A DNA stretch of 34,548 bases, from assembly GCA_017577565.1 (NCBI GenBank), contig PKRH01000019.1, forward strand, positions 1 through 34,548, given 5' to 3'. Numbering within the stretch: position 1 is the stretch's first letter; the number at the start of each line of letters is the position of its first letter. Below the pieces are notes generated by a model that had not been told where the DNA came from, searched no databases, and was given only the letters and a program-made list of their open reading frames with translations. The stretch is from Thermoanaerobacterales bacterium. GTDB taxonomy: Bacteria; Actinomycetota; Acidimicrobiia; Acidimicrobiales; JACDCH01. Below are positions 1 through 6,643 of the stretch, in pieces. A program made the translations under genes and the position numbers.

Positions 1-464
1 CGACCTTCCTGCTCGTCGGGCGGCGCATCGGCGGCGCCCTCGACCCGCTGGCGGTCAACGTGTGGACGTTCGCGTTCGCCGCCGCGTTCTGGCTCGCCGT
101 CGAGCCGGTCTGGGCCGTCGACCGCACGACGCTCGGCCGGTCGACGTCGCTGCTCGTCGCCCTCGACGGGGTCCGGGCACCGGTGTGGGTGGTGGTCGTC
201 GCGGTCGTGGCCCTGGGCACGCTGGCGCCCTACGCGCTGTACCTGGCCGCGCTGCGGCACCTGTCGCCGGCCACGGTCGGGGCGGTGGGGATGCTCGAGC
301 CGGTCGTGGCGGCCGGGGTGGCGTGGGCGTGGCTCGGCCAGTCGCTGTCGCCGCTGCAGCTGGCCGGCGGGGCCGTCGTGTTGGCCGGCGTGGCGCTGGC
401 CCAGGTCGCCACCGGCGCGCTGGGCCGGGCCGGGGCCGGGGCGCGGGCGCGGCGGCCCCGGTAG
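1..464 (+). CDS. EamA-family (DMT superfamily) membrane transporter, C-terminal part
   Basis: The reading frame is open from the left edge (codons in phase from base 3) to a TAG at 462–464, so the N-terminal part lies outside the window. The visible 154 residues contain about four hydrophobic helices. Near the end is the EamA repeat signature: a Gly-Ala-Val-Gly stretch, Leu-Glu-Pro-Val, then a hydrophobic helix ending Trp-Leu-Gly-Gln, then a last Gly/Ala/Val-rich helix. Family members are 10-helix inner-membrane exporters of metabolites or drugs; the substrate cannot be read from this fragment. The tail is Arg/Gly/Ala-rich and probably cytoplasmic. Its stop codon forms the first half of the promoter-like hexamer of the next gene. 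Confidence 0.85.
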   Translation, partial: TFLLVGRRIGGALDPLAVNVWTFAFAAAFWLAVEPVWAVDRTTLGRSTSLLVALDGVRAPVWVVVVAVVALGTLAPYALYLAALRHLSPATVGAVGMLEPVVAAGVAWAWLGQSLSPLQLAGGAVVLAGVALAQVATGALGRAGAGARARRPR

Positions 465-467
465 CGT
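462..467 (+). promoter_or_regulatory. Putative -10 box (TAGCGT) of the glutathione peroxidase gene
   Basis: TAGCGT ends 6 bases before the ATG at 474, and no SD sequence lies between them. It fits the TAnnnT -10 consensus at leaderless spacing. The TAG is also the stop codon of the upstream transporter gene. No -35 element is evident. Confidence 0.45.
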
Positions 468-473
468 GCGGCC

Positions 474-965
474 ATGTCCATCTTCGACGACGTGGAGATC
501 AACGCCCTCGACGGTGCCCCGCTCGACCTGCGCGCCTACGACGACCGGGCGGTCCTGGTGGTCAACGTGGCCTCGAAGTGCGGGCTGACCCCGCAGTACG
601 CCGGCCTGGAGGAGCTCCACGAGCGCTTCCGGGACCGCGGCTTCAGCGTGCTGGGCGTCCCCTGCAACCAGTTCGGCGGGCAGGAGCCGGGCACGCCCGA
701 GGAGATCGCCACCTTCTGCTCGACGACCTACGGCGTCACCTTCCCGCTCACCGAGAAGGTCGAGGTCAATGGCGAGGGCCGCCACCCGCTGTACGAGAGG
801 CTCGTCGAGGTGCCCGACGCCGAGGGCCACACCGGCGACATCCGCTGGAACTTCGAGAAGTTCCTCGTCGCGCCGGGCGGGCGCGTCGTGGCCCGGTTCA
901 ACCCGATGGTCGAGCCCACCGACGAGGCGGTGGTGTCGGCCATCGAGGAGGTGCTGCCGGGCTGA
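474..965 (+). CDS. Glutathione peroxidase-family thiol peroxidase
   Basis: The product has 163 residues, the usual size for bacterial GPx homologues, with a thioredoxin fold. It reduces hydroperoxides in the cytoplasm. The peroxidatic residue is Cys36 in an Asn-Val-Ala-Ser-Lys-Cys-Gly context (cysteine, not selenocysteine). The rest of the catalytic set is visible: Gln70 in the Asn-Gln-Phe-Gly-Gly-Gln motif and Trp125-Asn126. Cys82, in a Phe-Cys-Ser-Thr-Thr-Tyr segment, sits where thioredoxin-dependent members keep the resolving cysteine. The reductant is therefore more likely thioredoxin than glutathione (inference; actinobacteria generally use mycothiol). The ATG start has no SD but a TAnnnT box just upstream. 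The gene converges with the EF-G gene, with 24 bases between the stops. Confidence 0.93.
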   Translation: MSIFDDVEINALDGAPLDLRAYDDRAVLVVNVASKCGLTPQYAGLEELHERFRDRGFSVLGVPCNQFGGQEPGTPEEIATFCSTTYGVTFPLTEKVEVNGEGRHPLYERLVEVPDAEGHTGDIRWNFEKFLVAPGGRVVARFNPMVEPTDEAVVSAIEEVLPG

Positions 966-989
966 GCCGCCGAGCCGGGCGCGGGGGCG

Positions 990-3068
990 TCAGGCCTCCG
1001 CGCCGACCGTGCGCCGGACCTTGTCGGTCAGGTGGGCCGGCAGGACGTCGTAGTGGTCGTGCTCGGCCCGGAAGCGGCCGCGCCCGCCGGTGAGCGAGCG
1101 GAGGTCGATCGCGTAGCGCTGGATCTCGGAGGTGGGCACGAGCGCCCGGATGGTCTGGCGGCCGTCGCTGAGCGCCTCGCTGCCCTGCACCCGCCCCCGC
1201 CGGGCGTTGAGGTCGCCCATGACGTCGCCTTGCAGCTCGGAGGGGACGGTGACCTCCAGCCGGCTGATCGGCTCGAGGATGACCGGCCCCGCCTTCTCGA
1301 GCGCGGCCCGGAACGCCAGGCGGCCGGCGATCTTGAACGCCATCTCGGAGCTGTCGACCGAGTGCTCCTTGCCGTCGGTCACGGTGACCTTGACGTCGAC
1401 CACGGGGAAGCCGAAGACGCCGCCCTCCTGCATCGCCTCCTCGATGCCCTTCTCGATGGCGGCGATGAAGGGGCGGCTGATCGCCCCGCCGACGACCGTG
1501 CTCTCGAACTCGAAGCCGCCGCCGCGGGGGAGCGGCTCGAGGTCGATGATGCACACGCCGAACTGGCCGTGGCCGCCGGTCTGCTTCTTGTGGCGACCCT
1601 CGACGCCGGTGACGCGGCCGGTGACCGTCTCCCGGTAGGGGACCCGCACCTCCTCGGTGTCGACGTTGGCGCCGAACCGGCGGGCCAGCTTCTCGAGCGT
1701 GATCTGCAGGTGCGTCTCGCCGGTGCCGTGGAGGATCGTCTGGCGGGTCTCGTCGTTGCGCTCGACGCGCAGGGCCGGGTCCTCCTCGGTCGCCCGGTGC
1801 AGCGCCGTGGCGAGCTTGTCCTCGTCGGCCTGGGTGCGGGGGACGACCGCGACGGCGAGGGTGGGCTCCGGCTGCTCGATCGGCGGCACGACGACGGGCG
1901 TGCCCCGGGGCGCCAGCGTGTCGCCGGTGAGCACGCCGGGCAGCTTGGTGGCCGCGCCGATGTCGCCCGCCACGAGCTCGCTGACCGGGGTCTGCTCCTT
2001 GCCGCGGACCTCGAGCAGCGCGTGCAGTCGCACCTCGTCGCCCGTCCGGCTGTTGACGAGGTGGTCGTCGGGCCGGATGGTGCCGGACAGGACCCGGAAC
2101 AGGCTGATCTGGCCGACGTAGGGGTCGGCGATCGTCTTGAAGACGAAGGCGAGCGGGTCGCCGGCGGGGTCGGCGGCGACCTCGACCTCCTGGGCGGCGT
2201 CGCCCCGCCCGGCCGACACCGTCGTCGTGCGGTCGAGGGGCGACGGGCCGATCTCGACCAGCAGGTCGGCGAGGCGGTCGATGCCGATCTCGCGGGTGGC
2301 CGACCCGATCACGACCGGGAAGACGGTGGCCGCCGCGATGCCGTCGTGCAGGGTGCGCTCCAGCTCCTCGAGCCCGGGGACCTCGCCCTCGAGGTAGCGC
2401 TCGAGCATCTCGTCGTCGGCGACGACGATGCCCTCGACCAGGCTCTCGTGGACCTGGCGCTCGAGGTCCTCCATGTCGTCGGGGACGGGCTCGGTGTGGG
2501 GCACGCCGTCCTCGTAGACGTGGGCGGTGTCGGTGAGCAGGTCGGCGATGCCCCGGAAGTCGGCCTCGGTGCCGATGGGCAGCTCGAGCGGGGCGATGCC
2601 CGGGCCCAGGCGGTCGCGGAGCTGGGCGAGGGTGGCGTCGTGGTCGGCGCGCTCGCGGTCGAGCTTGTTGACGAACACCATGCGGGGGAGCCCGAGCTCG
2701 CGGGCCATCTCCCAGATCTCCTCGGTCTGGACCTGGACGCCGTCGACGGCGCTGACCACGAACACCGCCAGGTCCGCCACCCGCAGGGCGGCCGACACGT
2801 CGCCCATGAAGTCGGCGTAGCCCGGAGTGTCGATGAGGTTGATCTTCGTGCCCTGCCACTCGAACGGCGCCACCGCCAGCGACAGCGAGATGCCCCGCTT
2901 GTGCTCCTCGGGGTCGTGGTCGCAGGTGGTGGTGCCGTCCTCGACCCGTCCGAGGCGACCGATCGCGCCAGCCCGGTGGAGGAGCGCCTCGGCCAGGCTG
3001 GTCTTGCCCGCCCCGCTGTGCCCCACGAGGGCCACGTTGCGGATCTGACGCGTGTCGTACCGCTTCAC
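990..3068 (-). CDS. fusA2: Elongation factor G-like translational GTPase (EF-G2/FusA2 type)
   Basis: The product has 692 residues. The GTP-binding motifs are Gly-His-Ser-Gly-Ala-Gly-Lys-Thr (16–23), Asp-Thr-Pro-Gly-Tyr (80–84) and Asn-Lys-Leu-Asp (134–137). The EF-G domain IV/V signatures (Lys-Lys-Gln-Thr-Gly-Gly-His-Gly-Gln and a C-terminal Leu-Thr-Gly-Gly-Arg-Gly) are present. The first motif differs from the His-Ile-Asp-Ala-Gly-Lys-Thr form of canonical EF-G and matches paralogues such as Thermus EF-G-2 and mycobacterial FusA2, and no rpsL/rpsG/tuf genes are adjacent. The exact role of these paralogues (translocation, recycling or ribosome protection) is unsettled. I chose the GTG at 3068 because a GAGGGGGGA SD lies 4 bases upstream and the homologous N-terminus begins there; the frame is open further upstream but would run into the divergent pgsA gene. 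Confidence 0.93.
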   Translation of the reverse strand: MKRYDTRQIRNVALVGHSGAGKTSLAEALLHRAGAIGRLGRVEDGTTTCDHDPEEHKRGISLSLAVAPFEWQGTKINLIDTPGYADFMGDVSAALRVADLAVFVVSAVDGVQVQTEEIWEMARELGLPRMVFVNKLDRERADHDATLAQLRDRLGPGIAPLELPIGTEADFRGIADLLTDTAHVYEDGVPHTEPVPDDMEDLERQVHESLVEGIVVADDEMLERYLEGEVPGLEELERTLHDGIAAATVFPVVIGSATREIGIDRLADLLVEIGPSPLDRTTTVSAGRGDAAQEVEVAADPAGDPLAFVFKTIADPYVGQISLFRVLSGTIRPDDHLVNSRTGDEVRLHALLEVRGKEQTPVSELVAGDIGAATKLPGVLTGDTLAPRGTPVVVPPIEQPEPTLAVAVVPRTQADEDKLATALHRATEEDPALRVERNDETRQTILHGTGETHLQITLEKLARRFGANVDTEEVRVPYRETVTGRVTGVEGRHKKQTGGHGQFGVCIIDLEPLPRGGGFEFESTVVGGAISRPFIAAIEKGIEEAMQEGGVFGFPVVDVKVTVTDGKEHSVDSSEMAFKIAGRLAFRAALEKAGPVILEPISRLEVTVPSELQGDVMGDLNARRGRVQGSEALSDGRQTIRALVPTSEIQRYAIDLRSLTGGRGRFRAEHDHYDVLPAHLTDKVRRTVGAEA

Positions 3069-3103
3069 CAGGTCCCCCCTCGGTGTCGTGGCGTCGTCAC
3101 CGG

Positions 3104-3109
3104 AGGCTA
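3104..3109 (-). promoter_or_regulatory. Putative -10 box (TAGCCT) of the EF-G-like gene
   Basis: On the reverse strand TAGCCT lies 35 bases upstream of the GTG at 3068, leaving room for a short leader carrying the SD. It is the same hexamer seen before hisS, rarA and yajC. No -35 match is evident. Confidence 0.4.
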
Positions 3110-3185
3110 CCCCTCCTCGGTCGGGCGCGCGCCCGCGCCGCGGGCGCCGCGACGGGGGTGGTCGTGGCCGGCGGATGCCCGTTGT

Positions 3186-3191
3186 TACGCT
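3186..3191 (+). promoter_or_regulatory. Putative -10 box (TACGCT) of the phospholipid operon
   Basis: TACGCT, in the context TTGTTACGCT, is the most A/T-rich spot of the 199-base divergent gap. It lies 76 bases before the pgsA ATG, implying a leader of roughly 70 bases, and is divergent to the EF-G box about 80 bases away. Confidence 0.35.
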
Positions 3192-3219
3192 TTGGGCCAT
3201 CCGGCAGCGCACGAGAGCC

Positions 3220-3248
3220 CGGTCCGAGTCGGGCCCTGCGCCGGACCG
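3220..3248 (+). repeat. Inverted repeat in the predicted pgsA leader
   Basis: CGGTCCG (3220–3226) and CGGACCG (3242–3248) are perfect inverted arms separated by 15 bases. They would form a 7-bp stem in the mRNA 10 bases before the GGAG SD at 3259–3262. A role in translation control is speculative. Confidence 0.35.
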
Positions 3249-3267
3249 AGGGAGATCTGGAGACACC

Positions 3268-3948
3268 ATGTTCGACGGACGGTGGCGCAGCAACTTCGAG
3301 AAGGGGCTGCGACCCGTCGGTGGCCAGCTCCGGCGCACCGGCATCACAGCCAACCACCTGACGACGACCGGCCTCGTCATGGCCGTCGGCGCCTCGATCG
3401 CGATCGCCAACGGCGCGCTGCGGGCGGGCCTGCTGCTGCTCGTGCTGACGGCCCTGCCCGACGTGCTCGACGGCGCGGTGGCCAAGGCGTCCGGCACCGC
3501 CTCGCCCCGGGGCGCGTTCTTCGACTCCACCGTCGACCGGGTGAGCGACGCCCTCCTGCTCGGCGGCGTCGCCTGGTACCTCGCCTCGACGCAGCCGGGG
3601 CGCATCGCGGTGCTGCCGCTGGCCGTGCTGGCCGCGTCCATGCTCGTCAGCTACGAGCGGGCCCGGGCCGAGTCCCTCGGCTTCGACGCCCGCGGCGGGC
3701 TGATGGAGCGGGCCGAGCGCATCGTCGTCCTGGCCTTCGGCCTGCTGTTCGAGTCGCTGCTCGTGCCGGTGCTGTGGGTCATGCTGGCGCTGACCCTGTT
3801 CACCGCCCTGCAGCGGTTCGCCAAGGTGTGGCGCCAGGCGTCGGCCCCGCAGGTGCAGCCGCTCAGCGCCCGGTGGCGGTCCCGGCGCATCGCCCGGGCC
3901 AGCCGCCCCCGCCGGCGCCGCACGCTGGCCTACCGGCGACGCAGCTGA
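3268..3948 (+). CDS. pgsA: CDP-alcohol phosphatidyltransferase, probably phosphatidylinositol phosphate synthase
   Basis: The product has 226 residues with several hydrophobic helices and a strongly basic C-terminal tail (Arg-rich, about 203–226). The family motif runs from Asp65-x-x-Asp68-Gly69 through Ala72 to Gly82, Asp86 and Asp90, the metal- and CDP-binding acidic residues of the membrane active site. The usual Ala-Arg is Ala72-Lys73 here. The assignment to inositol-phosphate transfer (CDP-diacylglycerol plus inositol 1-phosphate) rests on context: the next genes encode a PIM-type acyltransferase and a PimA-like mannosyltransferase, as in mycobacteria. Phosphatidylglycerophosphate synthase is the alternative. 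The ATG has a GGAG SD five bases upstream. Confidence 0.88.
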   Translation: MFDGRWRSNFEKGLRPVGGQLRRTGITANHLTTTGLVMAVGASIAIANGALRAGLLLLVLTALPDVLDGAVAKASGTASPRGAFFDSTVDRVSDALLLGGVAWYLASTQPGRIAVLPLAVLAASMLVSYERARAESLGFDARGGLMERAERIVVLAFGLLFESLLVPVLWVMLALTLFTALQRFAKVWRQASAPQVQPLSARWRSRRIARASRPRRRRTLAYRRRS

Positions 3949-3977
3949 CCGCCGCCGCGCGAGGCACGATCGTCGAC

Positions 3978-4871
3978 GTGGACCTCGTCACGCCCAGCTA
4001 CCGCGCCGCGTCCCGGCTGGCCTGCGCGCTGCCCGGCCCGCTGGTCGAGGCGGTCGCCCCCGCGCTGGGGTCGCTCGCCGCCCTGCGGGACACCGACCGC
4101 CGCCGCATGGTCGAGCGCCACCAGCGCCGCGTCGACCCGTCGCTGTCCGGCCGGGCGCTGGCGGCACGGGTGCGCGCGGTCTACCGCTCCTACGCCCGGT
4201 ACTACGGGGAGTCGTTCCGGCTGCCGTCGGTCAGCGCCGAGGAGCTGGACGCGCGCCTGACCTACGAGGGCTACGAGCACATCGTGGCCGCCCGGGAGGC
4301 CGGCGTCGGGCCCATGCTCGTCCTGCCCCACCTCGGGAGCTGGGAGTGGTGCGCCTACTGGCTCACCCGGGTCGCGGGCGTGCCGGTCACCGCGGTCGTC
4401 GAGCGGCTCGAGCCCCCGGCGCTGTTCGAGTGGTTCGTGCGCTTCCGCGAGAGCATCGGGATGCACATCGTGCCCCTCGGTCCCCAGGCCGGGCGGGAGC
4501 TGGTGGCCGCCATCAAGGAGCGGCACGTGATCGCGCTGCTCGTCGACCGGGACATCAGCGGTGGCGGGGTCGAGGTGAGCTTCTTCGGCGAGAAGACGAC
4601 GCTGCCCTCGGGCCCGGCGGTCCTGGCGCTGCGCACCGGGGCGCCGCTGCTGCCCACGGCCGTCTACGACCGGGGCCGCGGCCACCACGGCGTCGTGCGG
4701 CCGCCGATCCCCGTCGAGCGGCGGGGCAGCTTCCGCGACGACGTGGCCCGCATCACGCAGGCGATGGCCGACGAGCTCGAGTCGCTCATCCGCGCCGCGC
4801 CGGAGCAGTGGCACCTGATGCAGCCCAACTGGCCGTCCGACCGCGACCTCGTGCCCGGCCGGCGCGGCTGA
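3978..4871 (+). CDS. LPLAT-family acyltransferase, probably phosphatidylinositol mannoside acyltransferase
   Basis: The product has 297 residues and resembles the HtrB/LpxL–PatA family of acyl-CoA or acyl-ACP dependent acyltransferases at the inner face of the membrane. The catalytic His-x4-acid motif is His118 to Glu123, in Pro-His-Leu-Gly-Ser-Trp-Glu-Trp. A later Leu-Val-Asp-Arg-Asp block and the Pro-Ser-Gly-Pro-Ala-Val-Leu-Ala block are also typical, as is the C-terminal Gln-Trp-His-Leu-Met-Gln-Pro-Asn-Trp ending. It lies 29 bases after pgsA and just before a PimA-like gene, so acylation of phosphatidylinositol mannosides is the likely job. The GTG start has only a distant GAGG upstream, so translation may be coupled to pgsA; no other in-frame start fits as well. 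Confidence 0.88.
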   Translation: MDLVTPSYRAASRLACALPGPLVEAVAPALGSLAALRDTDRRRMVERHQRRVDPSLSGRALAARVRAVYRSYARYYGESFRLPSVSAEELDARLTYEGYEHIVAAREAGVGPMLVLPHLGSWEWCAYWLTRVAGVPVTAVVERLEPPALFEWFVRFRESIGMHIVPLGPQAGRELVAAIKERHVIALLVDRDISGGGVEVSFFGEKTTLPSGPAVLALRTGAPLLPTAVYDRGRGHHGVVRPPIPVERRGSFRDDVARITQAMADELESLIRAAPEQWHLMQPNWPSDRDLVPGRRG

Positions 4872-4892
4872 CCGGTCCGGGCCCCGGGCGGC

Positions 4893-4910
4893 GTGCCGGT
4901 CCGGCGGCAC
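4893..4910 (+). repeat. Hairpin between the acyltransferase gene and pimA
   Basis: GTGCCG and CGGCAC form a 6-bp stem around a 6-base loop and end immediately before the TACGCT box of pimA. The 9-base direct repeat CCGGTCCGG (4872–4880 and 4896–4904) overlaps it. It may be a weak terminator or an operator. Confidence 0.3.
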
Positions 4911-4916
4911 TACGCT
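4911..4916 (+). promoter_or_regulatory. Putative -10 box (TACGCT) of pimA
   Basis: TACGCT ends 7 bases before the GTG at 4924 with no SD between, the spacing expected for a leaderless transcript. The pgsA promoter candidate uses the same hexamer. Confidence 0.45.
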
Positions 4917-4923
4917 GGCCCTC

Positions 4924-6006
4924 GTGCGCGTCGGGCTCGTCTGCCCCTACAGCCTCACGATCCCCGGCGGGGTGCAGGCCCAGGTCATGGGCCTGGCGCG
5001 CACGCTGGCCGGGATGGGCGTCGACGTGCGGGTCCTCGCGCCCTGCGACGGGCCGCCGCCCGACGCCTGCGTGACCCCGCTCGGCGCCAGCGTCCCCACC
5101 GCCTCCAACGGCTCGGTCGCGCCCCTCGCGCCCGACCCGGCGGCCCAGCTGCGCACCATCCGGGCGCTGCGGGACGAGGCCTTCGACGTCATCCACCTGC
5201 ACGAGCCGCTGGCGCCGGGGCCGACGATGACGGCGCTGCTGTTCCGCAACGCGCCGCTCGTCGGGACCTTCCACCGGGCCGGCGACAGCCTGGCCTACAC
5301 GCTGACCCGACCGGGGGTGCGGTGGCTGGCGAAGCGGCTCGACCTGCGCGTCGCCGTGTCGCGGGACGCGCTCGAGACCGCCCGGCGCGCCCTCGGCGGC
5401 ACCTACGACCTGCTGTTCAACGGCATCGACGTCGACCGCTTCGCCAAGGCCGTGCCGGCGCCGACGACCGGTCCGACGATCTTCTTCGTCGGCCGGCACG
5501 AGGAGCGCAAGGGCCTGGCCGTCCTGCTGGACGCGCTGCGCCTCCTCCCGCCGGAGGTGACGGTCTGGGTGGGCGGCACCGGCCCGCAGACCGAGGAGCT
5601 GCGGGCCCGTCACGGCGGCGACCCGCGGATCGAGTGGCTCGGGCGGTTGAGCGACGAGGAGGTCGCCGCCCGGATGCGGGGGGCCGACGTGTTCTGCGCC
5701 CCGTCGCTGCACGGCGAGTCCTTCGGCGTCGTGCTGCTCGAGGCCATGGCGGCCGGCGCCGTCGTCGTGGCCTCCGCGCTCGACGGGTACGCCAACGTGG
5801 CCACCCACGACGTCGACGCCCTGCTGACCCCACCGGGCGACGCGGAGGCCCTGGCCGCGGCGCTGGAGCGGGCCCTGCACGACGGCGCGCTGCGCAACCG
5901 GCTCGTCGCCGCCGCCGAGCAGCGGGCCCAGGAGTTCTCGATGGACCGCCTGGCCGAGGCCTACGTCGCCCGCTACGAGCGGCTCGCCGGTCTGCCGGTC
6001 GGCTGA
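4924..6006 (+). CDS. pimA: GT4 glycosyltransferase, probably phosphatidylinositol alpha-mannosyltransferase PimA
   Basis: The product has 360 residues with a GT-B fold. The N-terminal nucleotide-domain loop Pro-Gly-Gly-Val-Gln (14–18) and the His-Leu-His-Glu-Pro segment (91–95) match the PimA acceptor side. The C-terminal donor domain has Gly-Arg-His-Glu-Glu-Arg-Lys-Gly (190–197) and Glu265-Ser-Phe-Gly with Glu273, the GT4 sugar-nucleotide site. By family and position it would transfer mannose from GDP-mannose to phosphatidylinositol on the cytoplasmic membrane face. Another GT4 specificity cannot be excluded from sequence alone, but the preceding PI synthase and acyltransferase genes make PimA the best call. 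The GTG start has no SD. Confidence 0.87.
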   Translation: MRVGLVCPYSLTIPGGVQAQVMGLARTLAGMGVDVRVLAPCDGPPPDACVTPLGASVPTASNGSVAPLAPDPAAQLRTIRALRDEAFDVIHLHEPLAPGPTMTALLFRNAPLVGTFHRAGDSLAYTLTRPGVRWLAKRLDLRVAVSRDALETARRALGGTYDLLFNGIDVDRFAKAVPAPTTGPTIFFVGRHEERKGLAVLLDALRLLPPEVTVWVGGTGPQTEELRARHGGDPRIEWLGRLSDEEVAARMRGADVFCAPSLHGESFGVVLLEAMAAGAVVVASALDGYANVATHDVDALLTPPGDAEALAAALERALHDGALRNRLVAAAEQRAQEFSMDRLAEAYVARYERLAGLPVG

Positions 6007-6043
6007 CCGCCGGGCCGACTGCGGGGCGGTCGCGCCGCCTGCG

Positions 6044-6049
6044 TAGGAT
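6044..6049 (+). promoter_or_regulatory. Putative -10 box (TAGGAT) of lemA
   Basis: TAGGAT ends 8 bases before the GTG at 6058. A small GC hairpin (GGCGG/CCGCC, 6025–6039) lies just upstream. Leaderless spacing is the simplest reading, although the AGGA inside the box could also act as a weak SD. Confidence 0.4.
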
Positions 6050-6057
6050 GGGCGGCC

Positions 6058-6609
6058 GTGCTCGTCCTCATCGTCGTCATCGCGCTGGTCGTCCTGCTCG
6101 CGCTGTACGTCATCGTCACCTACAACGGCCTGGTCTCGCTGCGGAACCGCATCGAGAACGCCTGGGCCCAGATCGACGTCCAGCTCACACGCCGCTACGA
6201 CCTGATCCCCAACCTCGTCGAGACCGTGAAGGGCTACGCGGCCCACGAGCGCGAGACGCTCGACGCGGTCATCCAGGCCCGCAACGCCGGCATGGCGGCG
6301 CAGTCGCCCCACGACAAGGCGGCGGCCGAGAACCAGATCACCGGGGCGCTCAAGTCGCTGTTCGCGCTCTCGGAGGCGTACCCGGACCTGAAGGCGAACC
6401 AGAACTTCGCCCAGCTCCAGGAGGAGCTGACGGGTACCGAGGGGCGGATCGCCTACGCGCGGCAGTTCTACAACGACACCGTGTACCGCTACAACACGAA
6501 GATCCAGAGCTTCCCGGGCAACGTCCTCGCCGGCATCTTCCGCTTCCAGGAGCGCGAGTACTTCCAGGCCGACGACGAGTCGCGGGGCCCGACGCAGGTC
6601 CGCTTCTGA
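6058..6609 (+). CDS. lemA: LemA family membrane protein
   Basis: The product has 183 residues: one N-terminal membrane helix (about 2–22), then a helical-bundle domain. LemA hallmarks are present: Tyr-Asn-Gly-Leu-Val near residue 22; Asn-Ala-Trp-Ala-Gln-Ile-Asp-Val-Gln-Leu followed by Arg-Arg-Tyr-Asp-Leu-Ile-Pro-Asn-Leu; Tyr-Pro-Asp-Leu-Lys-Ala-Asn; and a late Phe-Tyr-Asn-Asp segment. LemA's biochemical function is poorly known, but its gene is frequently paired with membrane M48 proteases. Here the M48 gene follows directly, so the two are probably co-transcribed. The GTG is the only start that keeps the membrane helix. Confidence 0.92.
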   Translation: MLVLIVVIALVVLLALYVIVTYNGLVSLRNRIENAWAQIDVQLTRRYDLIPNLVETVKGYAAHERETLDAVIQARNAGMAAQSPHDKAAAENQITGALKSLFALSEAYPDLKANQNFAQLQEELTGTEGRIAYARQFYNDTVYRYNTKIQSFPGNVLAGIFRFQEREYFQADDESRGPTQVRF

Positions 6610-6643
6610 CGTGCCGGTGGCCGCGTTCGCAGCCCCCGGCGTG

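Noticed and set aside
898..2859. 653-residue reverse-strand open frame in a second phase inside the EF-G-like gene
   Set aside because: It is out of phase with the EF-G motifs and made of Arg/Gly/Pro/His repeats, a frame-shifted shadow.
3069..3641. N-terminal extension of the EF-G-like frame to 883 residues
   Set aside because: It crosses the divergent pgsA gene, has no family match, and a GTG with a good SD sits at the homologous N-terminus (3068).
1032..3977. Long plus-strand open frame (1032–4871) that would make a 1279-residue protein
   Set aside because: Only its last part, from 3978, is a recognisable acyltransferase. The earlier part is antisense to the EF-G-like gene and overlaps pgsA; its Arg/Gly/Leu/Asp-rich composition is a GC-rich shadow.
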